Program-made: the position numbers and the translations under genes | Assembly (NCBI GenBank): GCA_025350965.1 | Contig: JANXWV010000133.1 | Location: 1 to 62,838, forward strand | Length of the DNA: 62,838 nt | Source of the DNA: Rhizobacter sp. | GTDB taxonomy: Bacteria; Pseudomonadota; Gammaproteobacteria; Burkholderiales; Burkholderiaceae_C | Reading direction: 5' to 3' | Notes under the pieces: model-generated | The model's input: the letters and a program-made list of their open reading frames with translations, nothing else | Told to the model about the DNA's origin: nothing | Databases searched by the model: none | Shown: in pieces, positions 24,656-33,999 of the stretch | Layout of the letters: each line of letters opens with the position of its first letter | How positions within the stretch are numbered: the first letter of the stretch is position 1

Positions 24656-27189
24656 CGGCGCCAGCGGCGAGCGCGCAGGCCAGCCTGCACGAAGCGTGGT
24701 TCGCGCAGCGCGGCTGGGTGCCGTTCGCGTTCCAGCGCGAGGTATGGGCCGCCTGCGCGCAGGGCGAAAGCGGCCTGTTGCACGCCACCACCGGTTCGGG
24801 CAAGACGTATGCGGTGTGGTTCGGCGCGCTCGCGCGTGCGACGGCGCTGAACGTGCCGATGCAAGGGTTGGGGCCAGGGGCGCAGGCACCGCCACTCGGC
24901 GTGCTGTGGCTCACACCGATGCGCGCACTCGCCGCCGACACCACGCGCGCCCTGCGCACGCCGCTCGACGACACCGGCTCGGCGTGGACGATCGGCATGC
25001 GCACCGGCGACACGCCGAGCGCCGAGCGTGCGCGGCAGGACCGACGCTTTCCGACCGTGCTGGTCACGACGCCCGAGTCGCTGAGCCTGATGCTCACGCG
25101 CGCGGCGGCGCATGACGAACTCGCCGGCGTGCACACCGTCATCGTCGATGAATGGCACGAGCTGATGGGCAACAAGCGCGGCGTGCAGGTGCAGCTGGCC
25201 TTGGCACGCCTCAAGCGTTGGAACCCGCAGCTCGTGGTGTGGGGCTTGTCGGCCACGCTCGGCAACCTGATGGAGGCCAAGCAGGTGTTGCTCGGCAAGG
25301 CAGCAGGGCGCGTGGTGCAGGGGCGCGTCGACAAGCAGCTCGTGATCGACACGCTGCTGCCCGAGCACCCGGGGCGCTTCAGCTGGGGCGGTCACCTGGG
25401 CAAGCAGATGCAGTTGCCGGTGGTGGCCGAGATCGAGCGTTCGAGCACGACGCTGGTGTTCGTCAACGTGCGCTCGCAGGCCGAGATCTGGTACCAACTG
25501 CTGTTGCAGCAACGGCCCGAGTGGGCCGGCGTGGTGGCGCTGCACCACGGCTCGCTCGACAAGTCGGTGCGCGAGTGGGTCGAGGCGGGGTTGAAGGAAG
25601 GGCGCCTGAAGGCGGTGGTGGCCACGTCGTCGCTCGACCTGGGCGTGGACTTCCTGCCGGTCGAGCGCGTGCTGCAGATCGGCTCGGCCAAGGGCGTGGC
25701 GCGCTTGCTGCAACGCGCCGGCCGCAGCGGCCACGCGCCGGGCCGCGCGAGCCGCATCACGCTGGTCCCGACCAACACGCTGGAGCTGGTCGAGGCCGTG
25801 GCCGCGCGGCGTGCCGCACAGGCCGGGCGCGTTGAGGCGCGCGCCACGCCGAGCAAGCCGCTCGACGTGCTGGTGCAGCACCTCGTCACGGTGGCACTCG
25901 GCGGCGGCTTCAAGCCGCGCGCCTTGCTGGCCGAGGTGCGCAGCGCGCATGCCTACCGCCACCTCACGACTGAGGAGTTCGCGTGGGCGCTGGCCTTCGT
26001 CGAGAAGGGCGGCGAGAGCCTGGCCGCCTACCCCGACTACCACCGCGTGCAGCCCGATGCGAAGGGCGTCTACCGCGTGCCCGACCGGGGCATTGCGCGG
26101 CGCCACCGCCTGCAGGTGGGCACCATCGTGGCCGAGTCGTCGATGCAGGTCGCGTACCTGAGCGGCGGGCGCATCGGCGTGGTCGAAGAGGGCTTCATCG
26201 CCCGGCTGCGCGCGGGCGACTGTTTCGTGTTCGCCGGCCGCACGCTGGAGTACATCCGCACGCAGGACATGACGGCCTACGTGAAGCGTGCCGTCAAGCC
26301 GAAGGGCGTGGTCACGAGCTGGGCGGGGGCCAAGATGCCGCTGTCGAACGAGCTCGCCGATGCCGTGCTCGAGGTGCTGGCCGGCGCCGCGCAAGGCGAC
26401 AGAATCGACACCATGGGCGAGCCCGAGCTGGAAGCCGCGAAGCCGATGCTGGAAACCCAGATGCGCTTGTCGCACGTGCCCACACCGGGCACCCTGCTGA
26501 TCGAGCGCTTCGAGTCGCGCGAAGGCCAGCACCTGTTCGTGTACCCGTTCGCAGGCCGCAACGCGCACATCGGCCTGGCGAGCCTGCTGGCCTGGCGGCT
26601 CGCGAAGGACGCGCCGAACACCTTCAGCATCTCGATCAACGACTATGGCTTCGAGCTGCTCAGTGCACTGCCCGTCGACCCGGCGCCCCTGCGCGACCAG
26701 AGCCTGTTCACCGACGATGCGTTGCTGCACGATGTGCTCGCGAGCCTGAATTCCAGCGAACTCGCGCGCCGCCGCTTCCGCGAAATCGCCCGCGTGGCCG
26801 GGTTGGTGTTCACCGGCTACCCCGGCCAGCCCAAGAGCACGAAGCAGCTGCAGGCATCGAGTTCGCTGTTCTTCGACGTGTTCAGCAAGTACGACGCGGG
26901 CAACATGCTGCTGACCCAGGCGCAGACCGAAGTGCTGGGCCAGGAACTTGACATCGGCCGGCTCGGCGCCACCTTGAAACGCATGCGAACCCAGCGCGTG
27001 GACCATGTCGAACTGAAGGTGCCCAGCCCGTTTGCGCTGCCGCTGATGGTGGAGCGCTTTCGCGAGAAGCTCACGACCGAGAAGCTGAAAGACCGGATCG
27101 ACCGCCTGCTCGCCGACATGGAACGCGCGGCCGATGAAGCGGCTGCTGGCGTCGCGCCGAGGCGCGGAAGACGCAGGCGCGTCGCATGA
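24652..27189 (+). CDS. Ligase-associated DEXH-box helicase (Lhr-like)
   Basis: An 845-aa superfamily-2 helicase. Motif I is ATTGSGKT (residues 45-52), motif II is DEWH near residue 165, motif III is LSAT, and motif VI is [12 protein letters not shown] near residue 360. An Lhr-type winged-helix and beta-sheet C-terminal half follows. This fits the ligase-associated damage-response helicase family (TIGR04121), which in most genomes sits with an ATP-dependent ligase, an MBL exonuclease and a phosphoesterase. None of those partners is seen here; the neighbours are an antiporter and DUF1232. The start is GTG at 24652, overlapping the antiporter stop. Confidence 0.9.
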   Translation: MTAPAASAQASLHEAWFAQRGWVPFAFQREVWAACAQGESGLLHATTGSGKTYAVWFGALARATALNVPMQGLGPGAQAPPLGVLWLTPMRALAADTTRALRTPLDDTGSAWTIGMRTGDTPSAERARQDRRFPTVLVTTPESLSLMLTRAAAHDELAGVHTVIVDEWHELMGNKRGVQVQLALARLKRWNPQLVVWGLSATLGNLMEAKQVLLGKAAGRVVQGRVDKQLVIDTLLPEHPGRFSWGGHLGKQMQLPVVAEIERSSTTLVFVNVRSQAEIWYQLLLQQRPEWAGVVALHHGSLDKSVREWVEAGLKEGRLKAVVATSSLDLGVDFLPVERVLQIGSAKGVARLLQRAGRSGHAPGRASRITLVPTNTLELVEAVAARRAAQAGRVEARATPSKPLDVLVQHLVTVALGGGFKPRALLAEVRSAHAYRHLTTEEFAWALAFVEKGGESLAAYPDYHRVQPDAKGVYRVPDRGIARRHRLQVGTIVAESSMQVAYLSGGRIGVVEEGFIARLRAGDCFVFAGRTLEYIRTQDMTAYVKRAVKPKGVVTSWAGAKMPLSNELADAVLEVLAGAAQGDRIDTMGEPELEAAKPMLETQMRLSHVPTPGTLLIERFESREGQHLFVYPFAGRNAHIGLASLLAWRLAKDAPNTFSISINDYGFELLSALPVDPAPLRDQSLFTDDALLHDVLASLNSSELARRRFREIARVAGLVFTGYPGQPKSTKQLQASSSLFFDVFSKYDAGNMLLTQAQTEVLGQELDIGRLGATLKRMRTQRVDHVELKVPSPFALPLMVERFREKLTTEKLKDRIDRLLADMERAADEAAAGVAPRRGRRRRVA

Positions 27190-27587
27190 TCGGCGCGGCG
27201 CTCAAGCGGCTCGGTGCCGCCAAGATGGTCGGCCTGCGGGTGCACTTGATCGCGCTGTGGAAGCTGGTGCGCCACCCGCAAACCCCGCGCGCGGCGAAGT
27301 GGGTGGCGTTTGCCGTGATCGCCTACGCGGTGAGCCCCATCGACCTGATCCCGGACTTCATTCCGGTGATCGGGCTGCTCGATGACCTGGTGCTGATCCC
27401 GCTGGGCGTGGCGCTCGTGGTGCGCCTCACGCCGCGGCCGCTGTGGAACGACCTGCTCTCGCAGGCGCGGGCATCGTCCGACAAGTTGCCGGCCCTGTGG
27501 TGGGGTGCTGCGGCGATTGCGGCTGTGTGGGTCGCGGTGCTCTTGTTCGCAGGCTGGGCCGCGTGGCGCTGGTTGGCGCCGCGCTGA
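27186..27587 (+). CDS. DUF1232 (YkvA-type) small membrane protein
   Basis: A 133-aa protein with the DUF1232 core: [27 protein letters not shown] near residues 35-65, then a helix [17 protein letters not shown] second hydrophobic segment at the C-terminus (residues 105-125) suggests membrane insertion. The family is widespread and of unknown function. The ATG overlaps the helicase stop by 4 bp (ATGA), so it is the third member of the antiporter-helicase operon. Confidence 0.87.
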   Translation: MIGAALKRLGAAKMVGLRVHLIALWKLVRHPQTPRAAKWVAFAVIAYAVSPIDLIPDFIPVIGLLDDLVLIPLGVALVVRLTPRPLWNDLLSQARASSDKLPALWWGAAAIAAVWVAVLLFAGWAAWRWLAPR

Positions 27588-27592
27588 CCCTG

Positions 27593-27615
27593 CGGTCAGC
27601 TGACCGGTTCTTTCT
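27593..27615. terminator. Palindromic hairpin at the convergent DUF1232/arginase junction
   Basis: A 14-bp perfect palindrome at 27593-27606 (CGGTCAGCTGACCG) is followed by GTTCTTTCT. It lies 6 bp after the DUF1232 stop and 32 bp before the arginase stop on the other strand, so it may terminate the rightward operon. A perfect palindrome lacks a free loop, so folding would need partial opening. Confidence 0.45.
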
Positions 27616-27637
27616 CGCCGCCCCGCTTCCTGAGCCT

Positions 27638-28552
27638 TCAAGCCCGCATCAGCGTGCTCTTCCCGAACAGCGACTCGATCAGGTCGACCGCGACAATGGC
27701 GGTGCCATTGCGCACGTCGAGCGCGGGGTTCAGCTCCATCACGTCGAGCGATGCGAGGCGCCCGGTGTCGGCGATCATCTCCATGCACAGCTGCGCTTCG
27801 CGGTAGGTCGGCCCACCCTTCACGGTGGTGCCCACGCCGGGGGCGATGTCGGCATCGAGGAAGTCGACATCGAAGCTCACGTGCAGGTGCGTGTTGGCGT
27901 CGATGGTGGCGAGCGCCAGTTCCATGGTGTGGCGCATGCCCATCTCGTCGATGAAGCGCATGTCGAACACGTCGAGCCCGGCGGCGTGAACGAGCCGCTT
28001 CTCGCCGGGGTCGACGCTGCGGATGCCGATCTGGCGCACCACCTTCGGGCTGATCGCGGGCACGGTGCCGCCGATAGCGCACAGCTCGGGCGGGCCGTAG
28101 CCGCACAAGCACGCCACCGGCATGCCGTGGATGTTGCCGCTGGGGGTGAGGGTGTTGGTGTTGAAATCGGCATGCGCGTCGAGCCACAGCACGCGCAGCT
28201 TCTTGCCGGCCTCGCGGCAGTGGCGCGCCACGGCGCTGATCGAGCCGATGCCCAGGCAGTGGTCACCGCCCAGCAGGATCGGCAGGCGGCCGAGTTGCAG
28301 CTCGGCATGCATGGCCGCGTGCACAGCTTCGTTCCATGCGACCACTTCGTTCAGGTGGCGGTAGCCCTCGGTCGGCGGCTGCCACGGGTTGGCCGGGCCG
28401 GTGAGGTTGCCTCGGTCGATCACCTCCAGGCCGTGGCCTTGGAGCACGGGCACGATGCCCGCGACCCGCAGTGCTTCAGGGCCCATGCTGGAGCCCCGGC
28501 TGCCGGCGCCGATGTCGGTGGGGGCGCCGATCAGGCTGATAAGCGGGTTCAT
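27638..28552 (-). CDS. rocF: Arginase
   Basis: A 304-aa ureohydrolase. Binuclear manganese motifs are complete: GGDHCLG near residue 105, DAHADFNT near residue 130, and SFDVDFLD near residue 228. SGNIHGMP near residue 145 and MELNPALD near residue 275 also fit arginase rather than agmatinase. The enzyme splits arginine into ornithine and urea in the cytoplasm. The ATG at 28552 is preferred over one 24 bp upstream. Its urea product could feed urease, which links it loosely with urtABCDE and ureD in this window. Confidence 0.92.
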   Translation of the reverse strand: MNPLISLIGAPTDIGAGSRGSSMGPEALRVAGIVPVLQGHGLEVIDRGNLTGPANPWQPPTEGYRHLNEVVAWNEAVHAAMHAELQLGRLPILLGGDHCLGIGSISAVARHCREAGKKLRVLWLDAHADFNTNTLTPSGNIHGMPVACLCGYGPPELCAIGGTVPAISPKVVRQIGIRSVDPGEKRLVHAAGLDVFDMRFIDEMGMRHTMELALATIDANTHLHVSFDVDFLDADIAPGVGTTVKGGPTYREAQLCMEMIADTGRLASLDVMELNPALDVRNGTAIVAVDLIESLFGKSTLMRA

Positions 28553-28577
28553 CGCGCGCTCCGGTTCGCTGGGCACA

Positions 28578-29498
28578 TCACAGGTCGGCAGCCGGTGCGT
28601 GTTTGTCGTTGTCGTTCTCGATCTGGCGCAGGCTGAAACCGTACTCGGCCTCCAGAATGCCCCAGGCCTCTTCGGCGGTTTCGACGAAGCGGAACAGCGC
28701 GAGGTCGGGCGCGCTGATCATGCCGGTCTCGACCAGCAGCTCGAAGTTGATCAGCTGGGTCCAGAACTCGCGGCCGAACAGCAGCACCGGGCGGCGCCGC
28801 GACTTGCCGGTCTGGATGAGCGTGAGCGCCTCGAACATTTCGTCGAGCGTGCCGAACCCGCCGGGGAAGCACACGAGTGCCACCGATCGCATCAGGAAGT
28901 GCATCTTGCGCAAGCCGAAGTAGTGAAACTGAAAGCACAGCTCGGGCGTGATGTACGGGTTCGGTGCCTGCTCATGCTGAAGCACGATGTTCAGGCCGAT
29001 GCTCTTGCCGCCCGCATCGAACGCGCCGCGGTTGCCCGCTTCCATGATGCCGGGGCCGCCGCCGGTGACCACATACAGCGGCGTCTGAAGGTCGCGCGAC
29101 TTCTCGGTCACGAGGGCGCCGAAGCGTCGCGCCTCGGCGTAGTACGGCGCCATGCGGGCGTGGCGTTGCGCGACGGCGAGCGCGGCGCTGTCGTTCGCGG
29201 CCGTCGCGTCGGTCAGCATCTGCTGCGCCACCTCGGGCGGCACGATGCGGGCGCTGCCGAAGATCACGATGGTGGCTTCGATGCCTTGTTCGTCCTGCAC
29301 GAGTTCGGGCTTGAGCAGCTCAAGCTGCATGCGCACCGGGCGCATCTCTTCGCGCAGAAGGAACGCGGTGTCGGCGAAGGCGAGGCGGTAGGAACTCTCC
29401 GGCCCCTGGTAACGAGACAACGCGTGTGCCGTGCCGGCCGCAACGTCTTGCTTGGCCGTGGGGAAGTTGCGAGCGTTCAAGGGGGTTTTGTTCTCCAT
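28578..29498 (-). CDS. LOG-family (TIGR00730-like) protein
   Basis: A 306-aa member of the LOG/lysine-decarboxylase-like family (Rossmann fold). The phosphoribohydrolase motifs are visible: GGGPGIMEAGNRGA near residue 148 and PGGFGTLDE near residue 213. ELCFQFHYFGLRKMHF lies between them. It is longer than classic LOG proteins (about 190 aa) by an N-terminal domain of about 80 residues, and resembles the type-II group. Some members cleave nucleoside monophosphates to free base and ribose 5-phosphate. The ATG at 29498 avoids a 15-residue unconserved extension. Arginase follows with a 25-bp gap. Confidence 0.85.
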   Translation of the reverse strand: MENKTPLNARNFPTAKQDVAAGTAHALSRYQGPESSYRLAFADTAFLLREEMRPVRMQLELLKPELVQDEQGIEATIVIFGSARIVPPEVAQQMLTDATAANDSAALAVAQRHARMAPYYAEARRFGALVTEKSRDLQTPLYVVTGGGPGIMEAGNRGAFDAGGKSIGLNIVLQHEQAPNPYITPELCFQFHYFGLRKMHFLMRSVALVCFPGGFGTLDEMFEALTLIQTGKSRRRPVLLFGREFWTQLINFELLVETGMISAPDLALFRFVETAEEAWGILEAEYGFSLRQIENDNDKHAPAADL

Positions 29499-29508
29499 GG
29501 CCGCAAGC

Positions 29509-30294
29509 TTAAGGCACGGTCGTGTCACTGGCGTTGGCGGCACGAAGGTGCGGCCCGCAGACGCTGCAGTTCACGTCGCGCGACAGGCGGATTTCACTCC
29601 ATTCCATCGTGCTTGCATCGAGCATCTGAAGCCGGCCCGCCAGCGAGGTGCCGGCTCCGATCAGGAGCTTCAACGCCTCCGCAGCCTGCACACTGCCGAT
29701 GATGCCCACCAGCGGCGCGAACACGCCCATGGTGGCGCACGCGGCGTCCTGCAGCGTCGCCTCGGGCGGGAAGATGCACGCATAGCACGGGCTCGCGGCG
29801 CTGCGCGTGTCGTAGACCGAGACCTGCCCGTCGAACTGCACCGCCGCGCCCGATACCAGGGGCTTGGCGTGGGCCACACAGGCGGCGTTGATGGCCTGGC
29901 GCGTGGCGAAGTTGTCGCTGCAGTCGACCACCACGTCGGCGGCCTGCACGAGCGCGCCCAGGCGCTCGGCATCGGCACGCTCGGGCAGCGCGACCACGTG
30001 CACCTCCGGGTTGATGGCCGTCATGGCAGCGGCCGCCGATTGCACCTTGGGCTGGCCGATGGCGCTGCTGCGGTGCGCGATCTGGCGCTGCAGGTTGGTC
30101 AGGTCGACGCTGTCGTCGTCGGCCACCGTGATGGTGCCCACGCCGGCACTGGCCAGGAACAGCAGCACCGGCGAGCCCAGGCCACCGGCGCCGATGACAA
30201 GCGCGTGCGCCGCCATCAGCCGGCACTGGCCTTCGATGCCGATGGCTCCGAGCAGGATGTGGCGCGAGTACCGCAGCAGTTGGTCGTCATTCAT
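29509..30294 (-). CDS. moeB: MoeB/ThiF-type sulfur-carrier adenylyltransferase
   Basis: A 261-aa E1-like enzyme. ATP-binding GAGGLGSP near residue 36, the DDDSVDLTNLQRQ motif near residue 60, and the zinc-binding cysteine pairs CYAC near residue 170 and CSVC near residue 243 are intact. DCSDNFATRQ near residue 122 is the catalytic region. It adenylates the C-terminus of MoaD (molybdopterin) or ThiS; the family alone cannot decide, and moeB is a positional guess because it follows ctpA as in many Burkholderiales. No rhodanese domain is fused. Confidence 0.88.
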   Translation of the reverse strand: MNDDQLLRYSRHILLGAIGIEGQCRLMAAHALVIGAGGLGSPVLLFLASAGVGTITVADDDSVDLTNLQRQIAHRSSAIGQPKVQSAAAAMTAINPEVHVVALPERADAERLGALVQAADVVVDCSDNFATRQAINAACVAHAKPLVSGAAVQFDGQVSVYDTRSAASPCYACIFPPEATLQDAACATMGVFAPLVGIIGSVQAAEALKLLIGAGTSLAGRLQMLDASTMEWSEIRLSRDVNCSVCGPHLRAANASDTTVP

Positions 30295-30312
30295 CGGCGG
30301 CAATGGAAACAA

Positions 30313-30339
30313 ACACGCCCGTGGGCTGCACGGGCGTGT
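30313..30339 (-). terminator. Rho-independent terminator after ctpA
   Basis: Arms 30313-30322 and 30330-30339 form a perfect 10-bp stem with a 7-nt loop. In the leftward direction it is followed by TTGTTTCC. It lies 18 bp past the ctpA stop and 18 bp before the moeB start, so ctpA is probably transcribed separately or moeB is reached only by read-through. Confidence 0.7.
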
Positions 30340-30357
30340 CGGCAGAGTGGGGAGAAT

Positions 30358-31803
30358 TCAGTTGACCGTATCGGCCTCGGCCTTGCGTTCAACCGCGGTC
30401 TTGCTGACGAGCACCTGCTTGCCCTTCAGGCGGTTTAGCGCCTGCGTGAGCTGGAAGTCTTCTGCCGTGCCGAACTCGACCGGCGGCTTCTGCGGTGCAG
30501 CGGCGCGCTTGGCCGCTTCGTCTTCGAGCTTCTTGCGGGCTTCTTCGCGGGCCTTCTCGCGCGTTTCGTCTTTCTGCTCGGCGCCCTGGCCGCTTTGCAG
30601 GTGCTTCTCGAGGTCGGCCTCGCGGGTGCGCAGCGCGGCGAACAGGTTGCCCTCGGCCGTCTCATCCAGCATCACGTCGGGCACGATGCCCTTGGCCTGA
30701 ATCGACGCGCCGCTGGGCGTGTAGTAGCGCGCGGTCGTGATCTTCAGGGCAGTCTCGGGCGAGAGCTGGCGCACGGTCTGCACCGAGCCCTTGCCGAAGG
30801 TCTGCGCCCCCATGATGATGGCGCGCTTGTGGTCTTGCAACGCGCCGGCAACGATCTCGCTGGCCGAAGCGGAACCTTCGTTCACGAGCACGATCAGCGG
30901 CACCTTCTTCAGCGCCTCGGGCAGCTTCTTCAGCGGGTCGGTGCCGCCACGGCGCAGGTAGTCGGAAGGGCTGGCCTTGAAGGTCTGCTTCGAATCGGCG
31001 ATCTGGCCGTTGGTGGTGACGACCAGCGCGTCGCTCGGCAGGAATGCGGCCGAGATGGCCACGGCGCCTTCCAGCAAGCCACCCGGGTCGTTGCGCAGGT
31101 CGAGCACCAGGCCCTTGAGGTTGGGCTCCTGCTTGAAGATCTCGTCGAGCTTGCGGGCGAAGTCATCGACCGTGCGGTCCTGGAACTGGCTGACGCGCAG
31201 CCACGCATAACCCGGCTCGATGACTTTGGAGCGAACGCTCTGGGTGCGGATTTCCTCGCGCACGATGGTCACCGGGAAGCTGCGGTTCTCGGACTTGCGA
31301 AACACCATCAACACGACCTTGGTGTTGGGCTCGCCGCGCATGCGCTTGACGGCCTGGTCGACAGTCAGGCCCTTGACGAGGGTGTCGTCGACCTTGGTGA
31401 TCAGGTCGCCGCTCTTCAGGCCGGCGCGGAAGGCGGGTGAACCTTCGATCGGGCTCACGACCTTCACGAGGCCGTCTTCCATGCCCATCTCGATGCCGAT
31501 GCCGATGAAGCGGCCGGTGGTCGCTTCGCGGAATTCCTTCCACGACTTCTTGTCGAAGTACTGCGAGTGCGGGTCGAGCCCGGCGACCATGCCGCTGATG
31601 GCGTCACCGATGAGTTTCTTCTCGTCGACCGGTTCCACATAGTCGGTCTTGACCATGCCGAACACCGCTGCGAGTTGCTGCAACTCTTCGAGCGGCAGTT
31701 GCGAGACGCCGTTGCGCGCCGTGGCCTGCAACTGCATCGTGGTGAGTGCACCGGCGACGGCGCCGACCGCGAGCCACCCTGCGACTTTCAGTTTGGCACC
31801 CAT
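30358..31803 (-). CDS. ctpA: Carboxy-terminal processing protease CtpA (S41)
   Basis: A 481-aa periplasmic serine protease. It has an N-terminal membrane anchor/signal (about residues 5-28), a PDZ domain (about 95-170, IGIGIEM...GDLITKVDD), and the S41 catalytic domain with Ser in NEGSASASEI and Lys in FGKGSVQ. The C-terminal tail is highly charged (KAREEARKKLEDEAAKRAA). It trims C-termini of periplasmic or lipid-linked proteins and can affect cell-wall hydrolases. The ATG at 31803 was chosen because the signal starts there; the longer upstream reading is unrelated to the family. It has its own 3' terminator. Confidence 0.93.
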   Translation of the reverse strand: MGAKLKVAGWLAVGAVAGALTTMQLQATARNGVSQLPLEELQQLAAVFGMVKTDYVEPVDEKKLIGDAISGMVAGLDPHSQYFDKKSWKEFREATTGRFIGIGIEMGMEDGLVKVVSPIEGSPAFRAGLKSGDLITKVDDTLVKGLTVDQAVKRMRGEPNTKVVLMVFRKSENRSFPVTIVREEIRTQSVRSKVIEPGYAWLRVSQFQDRTVDDFARKLDEIFKQEPNLKGLVLDLRNDPGGLLEGAVAISAAFLPSDALVVTTNGQIADSKQTFKASPSDYLRRGGTDPLKKLPEALKKVPLIVLVNEGSASASEIVAGALQDHKRAIIMGAQTFGKGSVQTVRQLSPETALKITTARYYTPSGASIQAKGIVPDVMLDETAEGNLFAALRTREADLEKHLQSGQGAEQKDETREKAREEARKKLEDEAAKRAAAPQKPPVEFGTAEDFQLTQALNRLKGKQVLVSKTAVERKAEADTVN

Positions 31804-32064
31804 GAGTGACCCCTTTTGCTGCCGGCATCCGGCGGTATTCGTGCCCATTAAGGCTCCTTGGTCAGTATATTCCCGCGACCCTTTCACAGAGTGGCCATGG
31901 GTCGGGAAAGTTGCACTGCCAAACGGGCTTTTATTCGGGGCTATTGCGTCTGCCAGCGGGCCGCCGTGTCGGACAGGGCTTGCAAGAAGTGCCGCCGTCG
32001 TCTTGCCTATGGGCGGCGGTTGCCCGGGCAAGATCGTGCTGATACCGACGCCGTGAGCACTGTC

Positions 32065-32529
32065 ATGAACACCTTGATCCACGCCCCTCGCGCCAGCCGG
32101 TACGGGGTTCACCGGCCCTCGATCGACGACAGTTACCTGTCGCGGCGGCGGGACGCGCTGGCCGGTTTTTCGGCCACCGGCGGCGTGATCTGTGGTGATG
32201 AGCTCACGGGGCTGTTGCGCAGTGCGTCGGATCAACCGATCTCGCTGCTGGCGCACTGGATCGTGTCACGCGAAGTGCTCATGCTGAACCTTGATTCCGA
32301 GAATTACCTGCCGAAATTCCAGTTTGACTTCGATCACATGACCGTGCGCCCGGGCGTGCGCGACGCGATTGCCGAATTGCGTGCGCCGTTCGACGATTGG
32401 GAAATCGCGCAGTGGTTCACCCGATCCAACAACTGGCTCAACGGCCGTTCGCCAGCGGAGGCGATGGCCGCCAGCCCCGCCGATGTGCTGCACGCCGCCC
32501 GGGCCGACCGTTTCGTCGCCATGGGCTGA
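32065..32529 (+). CDS. Hypothetical protein with a DUF2384-like C-terminus
   Basis: A 154-aa protein of unknown role. Its last 40 residues (WFTRSNNWLNGRSPAEAMAASPADVLHAARAD) follow the pattern W-x-x-x-N-x-x-L-x-G-x-x-P of the MbcA/ParS/Xre antitoxin C-terminal (DUF2384) domain. The first 60 residues are basic and tyrosine-containing and resemble nothing known to me. No RES-domain toxin is adjacent, so a toxin-antitoxin role is doubtful. An in-frame GTG lies 12 bp upstream of the ATG. The 261-bp gap between this gene and ctpA is divergent and should hold both promoters; a TATACT on the minus strand (31864-31869) could be the ctpA -10. Confidence 0.6.
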   Translation: MNTLIHAPRASRYGVHRPSIDDSYLSRRRDALAGFSATGGVICGDELTGLLRSASDQPISLLAHWIVSREVLMLNLDSENYLPKFQFDFDHMTVRPGVRDAIAELRAPFDDWEIAQWFTRSNNWLNGRSPAEAMAASPADVLHAARADRFVAMG

Positions 32530-32569
32530 CAATGGTGTCGTTCCCAATTTGCAAAGACTTGTCCGACCC

Positions 32570-33991
32570 ATGCAGAGACTTTATGGCCGCGCTGCGGCGT
32601 TTGCCTTGGCTGCCGCTGTCCTGTTGCCGACCGTGACTGCCTGCTCCACCTTGCCTGCCATCGTGCCCGACATGGGCGGCCCGCGTGCCGCCGCGCAGAT
32701 CAGCGGCCAGCATGGCCCGTTGTCGGCCACACGAAGCAAGCAAATCCTCGAAGCGCTCAAGGGCCGCAACCCGCAGGCCAATCAACTCGACCGGCACTTG
32801 GCGCTCGAACAAGCGATCAGCGACAGCCCGCTCATCGCCGGCAACCGCGTGCGGCTGTTGGAAGACGGCCCGGCCACCTACCGGGCCATGCTCGCCGCCA
32901 TTGCCACTGCGCGCGACCACATCAACATGGAGAGCTACATCTTCGAGGACGACGAAGCTGGCAAGCAGTTCTCGGATGCGCTGCTGGCGCAGCAGGCGCG
33001 CGGGGTGCAGGTCAACATCGTCTATGACAGCGTGGGCACGCTGGGCACGAAGCCGGAGTTCTTCGCGCGTTTGCGCGACGGCGGCATCAAGCTCCTCGAA
33101 TTCAACCCCGTCAACCCGCTGGCTGCCAAGGCCGGCTGGGACGTGAACCAGCGCGACCACCGCAAGCTTTTGATCGTCGATGGTCGCACTGCGTTTCTCG
33201 GCGGCATCAACATCAGCGGTGTGTATTCGGGCGGCTCGTTCAGCCGGGGGTCAGGCAGCCGGCCAGCGGTCAAGCCAGGCGACAAGGCCAGCAAGGCGCC
33301 GCCGCCGTGGCGCGACACCGACCTGCAGATCGACGGCCCGGTCGTTGCCGAGTTCCAGAAGCTGTTCATCGACACCTGGACCAAGCAGAAGGGTGAGCCG
33401 CTCGCCGCGCGCAACTACTACCCCCCGCTCACCCCGCAAGGCGTTGAGGTGATCCATGCCATCGGCAGCTCGCCCGACGACGACTACAGCCTCATCTACG
33501 CGACGCTCATATCGGCCATCGACAACGCCGAGACCGAGGTGCTGCTGACGAACGCTTACTTCGTGCCTGATCCGCAACTGCGCGCATCGTTGAAGGCGGC
33601 GGTGGCGCGCGGCGTGGACGTCAAGATCATCGTGCCCGGCAGCACCGATTCGGCGCTCGTGTTCCACGCCGGGCGCTCGTATTACGACGAGCTGCTGGAA
33701 GGCGGCGTCAAGATCTCCGAGCGACGCGACGTGATGCTGCACGCGAAGACGGCGCTGGTCGACGGCGTGTGGTCCACGGTCGGCTCGACCAACCTCGACT
33801 GGCGCAGCTTCCTGCACAACCAGGAGCTGAACGCCGTGGTGCTCGGCCAGGCCTTCGGCGACCAGATGCGTACCGCATTCGAAGCCGACCTGAAGCGCGC
33901 CGAGCCCATCACCCTGCGCGAATGGCGCCGCCGCACACTTGACGTGCGAGCCAAGGAAGCCTTGGCACGAATTTGGCAATACTGGTTATAA
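32570..33991 (+). CDS. Phospholipase D-like lipoprotein, cardiolipin synthase family
   Basis: A 473-aa PLD-superfamily protein. It has a signal peptide with a lipobox (VTAC near residue 24), so it is probably a membrane-anchored lipoprotein. Two HKD motifs are complete: HRKLLIVDG near residue 203 and HAKTALVDG near residue 393, each followed by the usual GGxN or GSTN. The enzyme could transfer phosphatidyl groups (cardiolipin synthase) or hydrolyse phospholipids; the lipobox and periplasmic form favour neither clearly. It follows the DUF2384-like gene by 40 bp and precedes another exported protein. Confidence 0.88.
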   Translation: MQRLYGRAAAFALAAAVLLPTVTACSTLPAIVPDMGGPRAAAQISGQHGPLSATRSKQILEALKGRNPQANQLDRHLALEQAISDSPLIAGNRVRLLEDGPATYRAMLAAIATARDHINMESYIFEDDEAGKQFSDALLAQQARGVQVNIVYDSVGTLGTKPEFFARLRDGGIKLLEFNPVNPLAAKAGWDVNQRDHRKLLIVDGRTAFLGGINISGVYSGGSFSRGSGSRPAVKPGDKASKAPPPWRDTDLQIDGPVVAEFQKLFIDTWTKQKGEPLAARNYYPPLTPQGVEVIHAIGSSPDDDYSLIYATLISAIDNAETEVLLTNAYFVPDPQLRASLKAAVARGVDVKIIVPGSTDSALVFHAGRSYYDELLEGGVKISERRDVMLHAKTALVDGVWSTVGSTNLDWRSFLHNQELNAVVLGQAFGDQMRTAFEADLKRAEPITLREWRRRTLDVRAKEALARIWQYWL

Positions 33992-33999
33992 GCTCTTGC

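Noticed and set aside
24271..27006. A 911-residue open frame on the minus strand opposite the helicase gene
   Set aside because: It mirrors the coding bias of the GC-rich helicase on the other strand, has no family resemblance and would overlap a well-supported gene over most of its length.
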